A DNA stretch of 64,000 bases from Aquimonas sp046318115 (GTDB lineage: Bacteria; Pseudomonadota; Gammaproteobacteria; Xanthomonadales; Xanthomonadaceae). Where the stretch lies: NCBI GenBank assembly GCA_046318115.1, contig JBKCVA010000150.1:1-64000 (forward strand), given 5' to 3'. Each line of letters starts with the position of its first letter. Within the stretch, counting starts at the first letter, position 1. The notes under the pieces are model-generated. The model was not told the DNA's origin. It saw nothing but the letters and a program-made list of their open reading frames with translations, and searched no databases. The translations under genes and the position numbers were made by a program. This document shows positions 45,531 to 54,126 of the stretch, one piece after another.

Positions 45531-47540
45531 ATGGAATTGCTCGACGCCACGGCCGCGGTACTGTCCGCGCAGGGCCCGCTGGCGCGGGCCTGGCCGGAGT
45601 TCCGTGCGCGTGAGGCACAGCAGCGGCTGGCCGAAGCTGTCGCCACCGCGTTCGTTGAGCGCGGCGAACTGGTCGCCGAAGCCGGCACGGGCACCGGCAA
45701 GACCTACGCCTACCTCGTGCCCGCCCTACTGTCCGGCCTGCGGGTGATCGTCTCCACCGGTACGCGCGCCCTGCAGGACCAGCTCTATCACCGCGATCTC
45801 CCGCGCCTGCTCGAGGCGCTCGGCGTGGGCCTCAAGACTGCGCTGCTGAAGGGCCGCAGCAACTACCTGTGCTGGTACCGCATGGACCGCGCGCGCAGCG
45901 ATCGCCTGTTTGGCTCGCGCGAGCAGGCTGCACAGCTGGCGCGGGTCTGGAGCTTTGCCGGCGCCAGCGAGGACGGCGACATCGCCGGCATCGACTTCGT
46001 CGCCGAGGATTCGGCGCTGTGGCCGCAGATCACCTCGACGCCGGACAACTGCCTGGGCAGCGAGTGTCCCTTCTACGGCGAGTGCTTCGTCGCCAAGGCG
46101 CGTGCCCGCGCGCAGGCGGCCGATCTGGTGGTGGTCAACCACCATCTGCTGTTCGCCGACCTCGCGCTGAAGCGCGAGGGCTTCGCCGAAATCCTGCCCG
46201 GCGCGCACGCCTTCGTGATCGACGAGGCGCACCAGCTGCCCGAGCTCGCCACGCGCTTTTTCGGCAGCAGCCTGTCTGCGCGTCAGCTGCAGGAGCTGGG
46301 CCGCGATGCGCTCGCCGAAGCGCAGCAGGCCTCGGGGGCTGTCGGCGCCCTGCAGCCAGCGGTGGAAGCGCTCGACAAGGCCCTGCGCGAGTTCCGCCTG
46401 GCCTGGGACCCGCTGCCCGCGCGCGGCCCGATCGAGCAGGCCCTGCGCCACGATCCTTGCGCCGACAGCCTGGAGGTGCTGGAGCACGCGCTGGACGGGC
46501 TGCTCCAGGCCATCGAAGGCCAAGCCGAGCGCAGCCCCGGCCTCGAAGCCTGTCTCGCCCGCGCCCAGGCGCTGCAGCAGCGCATGCAGGCTCTGCATCC
46601 GCGCGGCGATGACGCCGTGCCACAGGTGCGCTGGTACGAGCTGGTCGCGCGCGGCTTCAGCCTGCATGTGACGCCGCTGGATGTCGCCGGCCCGCTGACC
46701 GAGTTCCGCGCCAAGGCGCATGCGGCCTGGATTTTCACTTCGGCCACTCTTGCCGTGAGCGGCAGCTTCAGCCACTTCGCCGATCAGCTGGGCCTGATCG
46801 AGCCGCGCACCCTGCTGCAGCCCAGCCCCTTCGACTACGTGAAGCAGTCGCTGGCCTGGCTGCCGCCGGCCTTGCCGGATCCGATCGAACGCGGCTACAC
46901 CGCGGCCGTGCTGCGCGCCTGCCTGCCGGCGCTGGAGGCCTCGCAGGGGCGCGCCTTCCTGCTGTTCACCAGCCACCGTGCGCTGCGCGAAGCGGCCGAG
47001 TGGCTGGCGGCGAACGCGCCCGGCTTTCCACTGTTCGTGCAGGGCAGCCAGCCGCGGCACCGCCTGCTGCAGGCGTTCCGCGAATCGGGCAACGGCCTGC
47101 TGCTGGGTGCGGCCAGCTTCTGGGAGGGCGTCGACGTGGCGGGCGAAGCGCTTTCGCTCGTGCTGATCGACAAGCTGCCCTTTGCGGCCCCTGACGATCC
47201 GGTGCTGGAAGCGCGGCTGGACCATATCCGCCGCAACGGCGGCAACCCCTTTCGCGACTGGCAGCTGCCGACCGCGGTGATCGCCTTCAAGCAGGGCGTG
47301 GGCCGGCTGATCCGCAGCGAAAGCGACCGCGGGGTGCTGGTGCTCTGCGACCCGCGCCTGACCCGCAAGGGTTACGGGCGCAGCTTCCTCAACAGCCTGC
47401 CGCCGCTGCCGCGCACCGAGGCGATCGACGACGTGCGTACGTTCTTCGCCGCCGTTCCACTGTCGCTCGAAGCTGAAGGCAAGCGGGCCAACACCGGCCT
47501 GATCCACAGCTTCGACATTGACGAGCCAGATCTGGTCTGA
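45531..47540 (+). CDS. yoaA: XPD/DinG-family ATP-dependent DNA helicase YoaA
   Basis: 669 residues. Walker A is EAGTGTGKTYAYL (about 51-63), motif Ia is STGTRALQDQLYHRDLP, and the DEAH box is VIDEAHQLPEL. The four iron-sulfur cysteines are one in SNYLCWYR and three in NCLGSECPFYGECF. C-terminal motifs include GAASFWEGVDVAGEALSLV and QGVGRLIRSESDRGVL. These match E. coli YoaA more closely than DinG, as does the linkage with tsaB downstream. It is a 5'-3' helicase that processes stalled or damaged replication forks. Confidence 0.93.
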   Translation: MELLDATAAVLSAQGPLARAWPEFRAREAQQRLAEAVATAFVERGELVAEAGTGTGKTYAYLVPALLSGLRVIVSTGTRALQDQLYHRDLPRLLEALGVGLKTALLKGRSNYLCWYRMDRARSDRLFGSREQAAQLARVWSFAGASEDGDIAGIDFVAEDSALWPQITSTPDNCLGSECPFYGECFVAKARARAQAADLVVVNHHLLFADLALKREGFAEILPGAHAFVIDEAHQLPELATRFFGSSLSARQLQELGRDALAEAQQASGAVGALQPAVEALDKALREFRLAWDPLPARGPIEQALRHDPCADSLEVLEHALDGLLQAIEGQAERSPGLEACLARAQALQQRMQALHPRGDDAVPQVRWYELVARGFSLHVTPLDVAGPLTEFRAKAHAAWIFTSATLAVSGSFSHFADQLGLIEPRTLLQPSPFDYVKQSLAWLPPALPDPIERGYTAAVLRACLPALEASQGRAFLLFTSHRALREAAEWLAANAPGFPLFVQGSQPRHRLLQAFRESGNGLLLGAASFWEGVDVAGEALSLVLIDKLPFAAPDDPVLEARLDHIRRNGGNPFRDWQLPTAVIAFKQGVGRLIRSESDRGVLVLCDPRLTRKGYGRSFLNSLPPLPRTEAIDDVRTFFAAVPLSLEAEGKRANTGLIHSFDIDEPDLV

Positions 47541-47584
47541 GGCTCAGCGCGGCCAGACAAGGTGGATCTCGCCCGATCCCGCGG

Positions 47585-47613
47585 CTGGACAGGGCGCTCT
47601 CTGCACGTACACT
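47585..47613 (+). promoter_or_regulatory. Possible promoter of tsaB
   Basis: CTGGAC (47585-47590) and TACACT (47608-47613) separated by 17 bases, 28 bases before the tsaB ATG. Confidence 0.45.
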
Positions 47614-47641
47614 CGATGGTTTCCCGTTGTCCGGCCCCACG

Positions 47642-48340
47642 ATGAATCTGCTCGCCATCGAGACCGCCACCGAAGCCTGCAGCGTGGCCCTGCGCTGCGG
47701 CGACAGCGTGCTGGAGCGTTTCGAAATCGCGCCGCGTCGCCATGCCGAGCTGGTGTTGCCCTGGGCGGATGAGCTGCTGGCGGAAGCCGGCATCGCCCGC
47801 AGCGAGCTCGATGCGATCGCGGTTGGCATTGGCCCCGGTGCGTTCACTGGCGTGCGCCTGGCGGTGGCGATGGGGCAGGGTCTGGCGCTGGCCTTGGGAC
47901 GACCGCTGATCGGCATCAGCAGCCTGCAGATCCTCGCCACCGGCGCGCGAGGTGCACAGCCCGGTGACGGCGTGTTCGCCTGTATTGATGCGCGCATGGG
48001 CGAGGTTTACGCGGCGGCGTTGCGCATCCATCGCGACGGCATGCCCGAACCTATCGAAGCGCCTCAGCTGGCGCGACCCGACGAGGTGCGTTTGCCCGAG
48101 GACAGCTACGGCTGGGCCCGCGGCACCGGGCTCGCCGCGGGTCAGGGTGAGGTCGGGCAGCGCCTGCAGGCGCAGGGCTGGCGACTCGAACCCGGCGCGC
48201 TACCAGCGGCGGGCGATCTCGCCCGTCTTGCTGCGCGCGCATACGCCCTGCGGACCTATCCTGATCGCCCGGAAGACGTGCAGCCGCTGTACCTGCGCGA
48301 CAAGGTCGCGCAGACCATCGCGGAGCGCGAAGCTCGCTGA
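47642..48340 (+). CDS. tsaB: tRNA threonylcarbamoyladenosine biosynthesis protein TsaB
   Basis: 232 residues from the ATG at 47642. It is an ASKHA-fold protein: LLAIETATEACSVALRCGDS at the N-terminus, then RRHAELVLPWADELL, and AVGIGPGAFTGVRLAVAMGQ. It lacks the metal-binding histidines of TsaD, as expected for TsaB, and serves as scaffold in the TsaBDE complex that installs t6A37 on ANN-decoding tRNAs. The pairing with yoaA is conserved in gammaproteobacteria. Confidence 0.95.
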   Translation: MNLLAIETATEACSVALRCGDSVLERFEIAPRRHAELVLPWADELLAEAGIARSELDAIAVGIGPGAFTGVRLAVAMGQGLALALGRPLIGISSLQILATGARGAQPGDGVFACIDARMGEVYAAALRIHRDGMPEPIEAPQLARPDEVRLPEDSYGWARGTGLAAGQGEVGQRLQAQGWRLEPGALPAAGDLARLAARAYALRTYPDRPEDVQPLYLRDKVAQTIAEREAR

Positions 48341-48453
48341 GCCCCCAAGACGCCCGCATGCATGCGGGTTGCGCGTGTTCGGCCCCGGCTGTTGCGAGCT
48401 GTCGCGATCAGAGCGAGCATGCCGCTGCTCAGCCCGCGCTGGAGATTGCCCCG

Positions 48454-48879
48454 ATGGCCGAACCGAAGACTCAGCCCACTGGCGCCAGCGTCGAGGCCCA
48501 CATCGCCGAGCGCGGCAGTGCTGCTCAGGCGGAAGACTGTCGCCACCTGATCGCGATGCTGCAGCGCCTCACCGGTCAGCCCCCGTTGATGTGGGGGCCG
48601 AGCATCGTCGGTTTCGGTCGCTACCGCTACACCTATGCCAGCGGCCATTCGGGTGAGTCGCCTCGTGCAAGCTTCGCCATACGCGGCAAAGAGCTCGTGG
48701 TTTATGTCATGGGCCAAGAAGAGCCCAACCACGGCCTTCTAGCGAAGCTGGGCAAGCACCGCCTCGGCAAGTGCTGCCTCTATTTCAGGAAGCTCGCCGA
48801 TCTCGATGTCGCGGTGCTGGAGCAGATCCAGCGCGATTCGCTGGCCGAGCTGGAGCAACGCTACGGCAGTGGAGCCTAG
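48454..48879 (+). CDS. DUF1801 domain protein
   Basis: 141 residues from the ATG at 48454, which is where the family begins (MAEPKTQPTGASVEAHIA). An in-frame ATG at 48358 adds a low-complexity stretch. The DUF1801 pattern is visible: ECRHLIAMLQ-like helix (DCRHLIAMLQRLTG), PLMWGPSIVGFGRYRY, ELVVYVMG and KHRLGKCCLYFRKLADLD. The family has a YdhG-like fold and an unknown biochemical function. Its last four bases overlap the end of convergent hflD. Confidence 0.85.
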   Translation: MAEPKTQPTGASVEAHIAERGSAAQAEDCRHLIAMLQRLTGQPPLMWGPSIVGFGRYRYTYASGHSGESPRASFAIRGKELVVYVMGQEEPNHGLLAKLGKHRLGKCCLYFRKLADLDVAVLEQIQRDSLAELEQRYGSGA

Positions 48880-49481
48880 CCCTGTTGCAGCAACTCGCGG
48901 GCGATGCGGCTCATGGCCCCGCGCCGCAGGGCGAAGTCCCAGTAGCTGCCGCCCAGCTGGCGCCACAGCACCGCCGATCTAACGGCCGCCAGCAGCGCGC
49001 CGCGAATCTGCGAAACCACGCCGGATTGGGCGAGTTGCAGGGGATTGCCCTGCACCATCACCCGTGGCTTCAGCTGGCTGAGTGTATCGGCGTAGAGGTC
49101 GGCCAGCCGCTGGCTGACGCTGCCGTGCTCGCTGCCGAAGTGCTCGCGCTGGCGCTCGATCGACTCAATGCCCTGGCGCAGGGCGTCCAGCATTTTCGGC
49201 TGTCGGATCAGCTGGCGCTCCAGATGCAGGACGGTGGCGGCCATGCGCGAGATCGCGACATCGCGGCCTTGGCCGTTGATCTGGCGCAGCAGGCATTCGA
49301 GCCCGGGTTTCAGCAGCTGGGCCCTGCCGTACACGGCTTCGACGTTTTCGGCGTCCAGCCGGAACACGCTATCCAGGCAGGGCTGCACCAGTTCGGCGTC
49401 GGCACGGCCTTCGTGAGCGATCTGTCGCACGGCGCTGAGCGCCTGCAGCAGGCCGGCGAGCGCGAGCACGCGGTCTTTCAT
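48876..49481 (-). CDS. hflD: High frequency lysogenization protein HflD homolog
   Basis: 201 residues, all helical. Family features: RVLALAGLLQALSAVRQIA at the N-terminus, RYAATVLHLERQL-type helix (RMAATVLHLERQLI), and QLAQSGVVSQIRGALLAAVRSAVLW with WRQLGG. In E. coli it is a membrane-associated cytoplasmic protein that binds phage lambda CII; its cellular role is unclear. It is coupled to mnmA by ATGA overlap (49478-49481), in the conserved order nudJ-mnmA-hflD; purB, the usual next gene, is absent. Confidence 0.93.
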   Translation of the reverse strand: MKDRVLALAGLLQALSAVRQIAHEGRADAELVQPCLDSVFRLDAENVEAVYGRAQLLKPGLECLLRQINGQGRDVAISRMAATVLHLERQLIRQPKMLDALRQGIESIERQREHFGSEHGSVSQRLADLYADTLSQLKPRVMVQGNPLQLAQSGVVSQIRGALLAAVRSAVLWRQLGGSYWDFALRRGAMSRIARELLQQG

Positions 49482-50596
49482 TCAACCTCCATGGCGTGGG
49501 CTTCAAGCGGGGCGTCGGTGGCTTCGATGACGGCCCCGCCCAGGCAAACCTCGCCAGCATAGAAAACGATGGATTGGCCGGGAGTGACGGCGCGCTGCGG
49601 GCGCGAGAACGCGACCCGGAGGCTGCCGTTCTCACGCACCTCGACGCTGCAGGCCTCATCGGCCTGGCGATAGCGGGTCTTCGCGGTGCACTCGAAAGCC
49701 GCGGCTGGCGCCGTGCCTGCGACGAAGTCGGGCAGGGCGGTGCGCAGGCGCTGGCTCATCAGATAGGGGCTGTCATGGCCCTGATCGACGATCAGGCGAT
49801 TGCGGGCGATGTCCTTGCCGACGACGAACCAGGGCGCCTGCGGCCGGCCGCGCACGCCGCCCAGATTCAGGCCTTCGCGCTGTCCCAGCGTGTAGAAGAA
49901 AGCGCCGCTGTGGCGGCCGAGAACGACTCCCTCGGGATCGACGATCTCGCCCTCGCGAGCGGGCAGGTAGCGGCCCAGAAATTCGCGGAAGTCGCGCTCG
50001 CCGATGAAGCAGATCCCGGTCGAGTCCTTCTTGGCATGGGTGGGCAGGGCAGCTTCGGCCGCGAGGCGGCGCACTTCCGACTTCGGCAGTTCACCGACCG
50101 GAAACAGCGTGGTCGACAGCGCGTCCTGGCCGAGGGTATAGAGGAAATAGCTCTGATCCTTGCTGGCGTCGAGCCCTCGCAGCAGCTGCCAGCGGCCGCC
50201 CTCGCAGCGCACGCGGGCGTAGTGACCGGTGGCGATGCGTTCGGCGCCCAGCGCGCGGGCGTGGTCGAGGAAGGTGCGGAACTTGATCTCGCGGTTGCAG
50301 AGAATGTCAGGGTTGGGCGTGCGCCCGGCGCGGTACTCGGCGACAAAGTGGGCGAACACGCCGTCCCAGTATTCGGCGGCGAAGTTGCGGGTGTGGCAGC
50401 GGATGCCTAGGCGCCCGCAGACGGCGATCGCGTCCTTGCGGTCCTCTTCCGCCCGGCAGCCGACCTCGCGGTCGTCTTCCTCCCAGTTCTGCATGAACAG
50501 GCCTTCGATCGGTCTACCTTCGCGCTGAAGCAGCAGCGCGGCGACCGAAGAGTCCACGCCCCCGGACATGCCGACGATGACCTTACCGGACTGCAC
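49478..50596 (-). CDS. mnmA: tRNA-specific 2-thiouridylase MnmA
   Basis: 372 residues from a GTG at 50594-50596, six bases after the nudJ stop. A longer frame reads back through nudJ and is not plausible. The ATP pyrophosphatase P-loop is VGMSGGVDSSVAALLL. The catalytic cysteines lie in NPDILCNREIKF and DSTGICFIGERDF. RDFREFLGRYLPAREGEIVD and the C-terminal beta-barrel complete the fold. It transfers sulfur to U34 of tRNA-Lys, -Glu and -Gln. Confidence 0.96.
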   Translation of the reverse strand: MQSGKVIVGMSGGVDSSVAALLLQREGRPIEGLFMQNWEEDDREVGCRAEEDRKDAIAVCGRLGIRCHTRNFAAEYWDGVFAHFVAEYRAGRTPNPDILCNREIKFRTFLDHARALGAERIATGHYARVRCEGGRWQLLRGLDASKDQSYFLYTLGQDALSTTLFPVGELPKSEVRRLAAEAALPTHAKKDSTGICFIGERDFREFLGRYLPAREGEIVDPEGVVLGRHSGAFFYTLGQREGLNLGGVRGRPQAPWFVVGKDIARNRLIVDQGHDSPYLMSQRLRTALPDFVAGTAPAAAFECTAKTRYRQADEACSVEVRENGSLRVAFSRPQRAVTPGQSIVFYAGEVCLGGAVIEATDAPLEAHAMEVE

Positions 50597-50601
50597 AGGC
50601 T

Positions 50602-51063
50602 TCAGCTCGGGAGGTGGCGCACGTGGTGCAGCGGCGCGCGCTGCCCTGCCAGAAAATCGCACACCACTGCCTGCACCAGTGGGCTGCGCAGGCGCTCGGC
50701 TTCGGCGTCGATCTCGCCGGGTGTCAGCCACAGGCAGCGGGTGATGCCCGCATCGAGCGGCCGGGTCGGATCATGGCTCAAGGCCTCCGCGCCAAAGGCG
50801 AACCGAATGTAGGTCTTGCCGGTTTCGGCCCGCCACAGGTAGCTGCCGATGAAGCACTGCGCGCGCACCTGCCAGCCGGTTTCCTCCAGGGCCTCGCGTG
50901 CGGCGGCCTCGATCAGGCCTTCACCGGGCTCCAGATGGCCGGCGGGCTGATTCAGCACGAGCCGGCCGCGCACCTCCTCCTCCACCAGCAGGAACCGCCC
51001 CTCGCGTACGATGACGCAGGCCACGGTGATGTCCGGGTTGAACTGGATGTCACTCTTGGGCAC
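50602..51063 (-). CDS. nudJ: Nudix hydrolase NudJ
   Basis: 153 residues from a GTG at 51061-51063, exactly the length of E. coli NudJ; the frame continues upstream but without family resemblance. The Nudix box is complete: GHLEPGEGLIEAAAREA followed by LEETGW. NudJ hydrolyses HMP pyrophosphate, thiamine pyrophosphate and nucleoside di/triphosphates. A TGTAAAGT-type -10 (51093-51100 region, minus strand) lies about 30 bases upstream. It is first in the nudJ-mnmA-hflD operon. Confidence 0.92.
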   Translation of the reverse strand: MPKSDIQFNPDITVACVIVREGRFLLVEEEVRGRLVLNQPAGHLEPGEGLIEAAAREALEETGWQVRAQCFIGSYLWRAETGKTYIRFAFGAEALSHDPTRPLDAGITRCLWLTPGEIDAEAERLRSPLVQAVVCDFLAGQRAPLHHVRHLPS

Positions 51064-51277
51064 AGGACCACGCCGGCTGGCAAAGAGGCGGAACTTTACA
51101 ACAGCCCGCAGCGCGGCCTCCGACGCAGGTTCAGTCCCGTTTGACGGAACGCCGGCCAGACTGCGGCTCATCTCGGCCCTTGCAACGGGCCGCAGCGTAA
51201 CCACATAGCACGCCATGATCGAACTGCCTGACTTCCGACACAGTCTCCCAACGCCTTTTGTGGCTCAGTCTCCGAGG

Positions 51278-51610
51278 ATGGCCGGCGACCCGGACGGCGC
51301 CCCGGAAGACGCCCAGCAGCGCGGCCTGGCGGTGGAGGAGGCGCGGCCGGAAGTCATTCGCCCGCCGCTGTACCAGGTGGTCCTGCTGAACGACGACTAC
51401 ACGCCGATGGATTTCGTGGTCGAAGTCTTGCAGGTGTTCTTCGGCCTCAACATCGAGCGTGCCACCCAAGTCATGCTCCACGTGCATACCCGCGGCAAAG
51501 GCGTCTGCGGGGTGTACACACGCGAAGTGGCGGAAACCAAGGTCCAACAGGTGAATGAATTCGCGCGCTCACACCAGCATCCGCTGCTGTGCAGTATGGA
51601 AAAGGCGTAA
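51278..51610 (+). CDS. clpS: ATP-dependent Clp protease adaptor ClpS
   Basis: 110 residues from the ATG at 51278, close to the E. coli length (106); an upstream ATG at 51215 would add 21 residues. The core is intact: YQVVLLNDDYTPMDFVVEVL, with the N-degron pocket residues Asn-Asp and Met, and VMLHVHTRGKGVCGVYTREV. ClpS delivers N-end rule substrates to ClpAP, and aat later in the window makes such substrates. Starts with a weak ribosome-binding site. Confidence 0.95.
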   Translation: MAGDPDGAPEDAQQRGLAVEEARPEVIRPPLYQVVLLNDDYTPMDFVVEVLQVFFGLNIERATQVMLHVHTRGKGVCGVYTREVAETKVQQVNEFARSHQHPLLCSMEKA

Positions 51611-51689
51611 GAGTGCAATCCACGCCGGCCGGTGATGGCACCGGCAGGCAGCGGCAGTCGCGATATCCGTCAGGCGCAAGGAGCCCGGC

Positions 51690-53963
51690 ATGTTCAGCAA
51701 AGATCTCGAGTTCAGCATCGGCCAGTGCTACAAGCAGGCCCGCGAGGCGCGTCATGAGTTCATGACGGTCGAGCACCTGCTGCTGTCGCTGCTCGAAAAT
51801 CCGTCCGCCGTGGCCGTGCTGCGCGCCTGCGGCGCCGACCTCACCCGGCTGGGTCAGGAACTGCGCAACATCATCAGCGAGACCGTGCCGGTATTGGCCG
51901 CGGACGACACCCGCGATACCCAGCCGACGCTCGGCTTCCAGCGCGTGTTGCAGCGCGCGGTGTATCACGTCCAGTCGTCGGGCCGGAAAGAAGTCACTGG
52001 CGCCAACGTACTGGTCGCCATCTTCGGCGAGAAGGACAGCCATGCCGTCTATTTTCTCGGTCAGCAGGAAATCAGCCGTCTGGATGTCGTCAACTACATC
52101 AGCCACGGCGTGGCCAAGCTCAGCAGCGAACAGGTCAAGCCGGCCGAGCCCGAGGCGCAGAAGGAAGGCGAGGGCGAGGAGGGCAAGGCCAATCCGCTGT
52201 CGGAGTACGCCAGCAATCTGAACGAACAGGCCAAGGCGGGCAAGATCGACCCGCTGATCGGACGCTCCGAAGAGATCGAGCGCGTGATCCAAGTGCTCTG
52301 CCGCCGCCGCAAGAACAATCCCCTGCTGGTCGGCGAGGCCGGTGTCGGCAAAACGGCCCTGGCGGAAGGCTTGGCCAAGCGCATCGTCGACGGCGAAGTG
52401 CCCGAGGTGTTGGCGGACGCGACCATCTACGCGCTGGATCTCGGCGCGCTGGTGGCCGGCACCAAGTACCGCGGCGATTTCGAAAAGCGCCTGAAAGCCG
52501 TGCTGGCACAGCTCAAGAAAGAGCCGGGCGCCGTGCTGTTCATCGACGAGATCCACACCATCATCGGCGCCGGCTCGGCCTCCGGCGGCACTATGGACGC
52601 TTCGAATCTGATCAAGCCGGTGCTGGCCTCAGGCGAGCTGCGCTGCATTGGCTCGACCACGTTCCAGGAATACCGCGGTGTGTTCGAGAAGGACCGCGCG
52701 CTGGCGCGGCGCTTCCAGAAGATCGACATCGTCGAACCCTCTGTGGCCGATGCCGTTGCCATCCTGAACGGCCTCAAGACCAAGTTCGAGGAACATCACC
52801 GCGTCGAATACCTCGGCGAAGCCCTGCAGGCGGCCGTGGATCTTTCGGTGAAGCACATCGGCGATCGCCTGCTGCCCGACAAGGCCATCGACGTCATTGA
52901 CGAGGCCGGCGCGCGGCAGCGCCTGCTGCCCGAGGACAAGCGCAAGGCGATCATCGACGTCGCCGAGATCGAATACATCGTCGCCCGCATGGCGCGCATC
53001 CCCGCCAAGCAGGTCTCGGCGTCCGACCGCGATGTGCTGCGCAACCTCGATCGCAACCTGAAGATGGTGGTGTTCGGCCAGGACGAGGCTATCGATACTC
53101 TGGCCTCCGCCATCAAGATGGCGCGCTCGGGCCTCGCCAACCCCGACAAGCCGATCGGCAGCTTCCTGTTCGCGGGCCCGACCGGCGTCGGCAAGACCGA
53201 AGTCACCCGTCAGCTGGCCATGCAGCTGGGCATCGAGCTGGTGCGCTTCGACATGTCGGAGTACATGGAAGCCCATTCGGTCAGCCGCCTGATCGGCGCA
53301 CCTCCGGGCTATGTGGGCTTTGATCAGGGCGGGCTGCTCACCGAGAAGATCGTCAAGACGCCGCACTGCGTGCTACTGCTGGATGAGATCGAAAAGGCCC
53401 ACCCTGACGTCTTCAACATCCTGCTGCAGGTGATGGACCGCGGAACGCTCACCGACACCAATGGCCGCGAGGCCAATTTCCGCAACGTGATCCTGGTGAT
53501 GACCACCAACGCCGGTGCCGCCCAGGCGGCGCGCCGCAGCATCGGCTTCGTCGAGCAGAACCACGCGACGGACGCGATGGAAGTCATCCGCAAGAGCTTC
53601 TCGCCGGAGTTCCGCAACCGTCTGGATGCGGTGGTGCAGTTCGGCGGGCTGGACTTCGACCACATCCTGCGCGTGGTCGACAAGTTCATCATCGAGCTCG
53701 AAACCCAGCTGCAGGAGAAGCACGTGGCCCTCAACGTCGAGCCCGAGGCCCGGCGCTGGCTGGCCCAGAACGGCTTCGATCCGCAGATGGGCGCACGCCC
53801 GATGGCCCGCGTCATCCAGGACCAGGTCAAGCGTCCGCTGGCCGACGAGCTGCTTTTCGGCAAGCTGGTCAATGGCGGGCGGGTCACCGTGCTGGTGCGC
53901 GAGGGCAAGCTGGCGGTGGAGGCGGCCGAAGAGCTGCAGGGCGAACTCAGCACCGTGGAGTAA
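51690..53963 (+). CDS. clpA: ATP-dependent Clp protease ATP-binding subunit ClpA
   Basis: 757 residues. An N domain (about 1-145) is followed by AAA+ module D1 (Walker A GEAGVGKTA, about 215; Walker B VLFIDEIHTIIGAG) and D2 (Walker A GPTGVGKTE, about 500; Walker B VLLLDEIEKAHPDVF). The IGF loop that docks ClpP is present in RRSIGFVEQN. No middle coiled coil of ClpB type is seen. It unfolds substrates for ClpP. AAGGAG precedes the ATG by seven bases and clpS lies 79 bases upstream. Confidence 0.97.
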   Translation: MFSKDLEFSIGQCYKQAREARHEFMTVEHLLLSLLENPSAVAVLRACGADLTRLGQELRNIISETVPVLAADDTRDTQPTLGFQRVLQRAVYHVQSSGRKEVTGANVLVAIFGEKDSHAVYFLGQQEISRLDVVNYISHGVAKLSSEQVKPAEPEAQKEGEGEEGKANPLSEYASNLNEQAKAGKIDPLIGRSEEIERVIQVLCRRRKNNPLLVGEAGVGKTALAEGLAKRIVDGEVPEVLADATIYALDLGALVAGTKYRGDFEKRLKAVLAQLKKEPGAVLFIDEIHTIIGAGSASGGTMDASNLIKPVLASGELRCIGSTTFQEYRGVFEKDRALARRFQKIDIVEPSVADAVAILNGLKTKFEEHHRVEYLGEALQAAVDLSVKHIGDRLLPDKAIDVIDEAGARQRLLPEDKRKAIIDVAEIEYIVARMARIPAKQVSASDRDVLRNLDRNLKMVVFGQDEAIDTLASAIKMARSGLANPDKPIGSFLFAGPTGVGKTEVTRQLAMQLGIELVRFDMSEYMEAHSVSRLIGAPPGYVGFDQGGLLTEKIVKTPHCVLLLDEIEKAHPDVFNILLQVMDRGTLTDTNGREANFRNVILVMTTNAGAAQAARRSIGFVEQNHATDAMEVIRKSFSPEFRNRLDAVVQFGGLDFDHILRVVDKFIIELETQLQEKHVALNVEPEARRWLAQNGFDPQMGARPMARVIQDQVKRPLADELLFGKLVNGGRVTVLVREGKLAVEAAEELQGELSTVE

Positions 53964-54086
53964 ACCGCGACAGCCTTCGCAAATGCCGCGTCTGGCCCCC
54001 ACTCGACGTCCGCGCGTCGGCTGGTCGAGCCACTGGATTGTTGCTCTGTCCGGTTTTCGCGCATAACCTCGACGGATTCTTTACAG

Positions 54087-54112
54087 ACGGCGCCCCGCAG
54101 GGCGCCGTTCTT
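54087..54112 (+). terminator. Rho-independent terminator after clpA
   Basis: ACGGCGCCC (54087-54095), loop CGCA, GGGCGCCGT (54100-54108), then TCTT. It ends 15 bases before the cytochrome start, so that gene probably needs its own promoter or read-through. Confidence 0.8.
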
Positions 54113-54126
54113 CCGTGGGGGAAGGC

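Noticed and set aside
45726..47507. 593-codon open frame antisense to yoaA
   Set aside because: The plus frame contains all helicase motifs and iron-sulfur cysteines; the antisense frame is Gln/Arg/His-rich with no domain.
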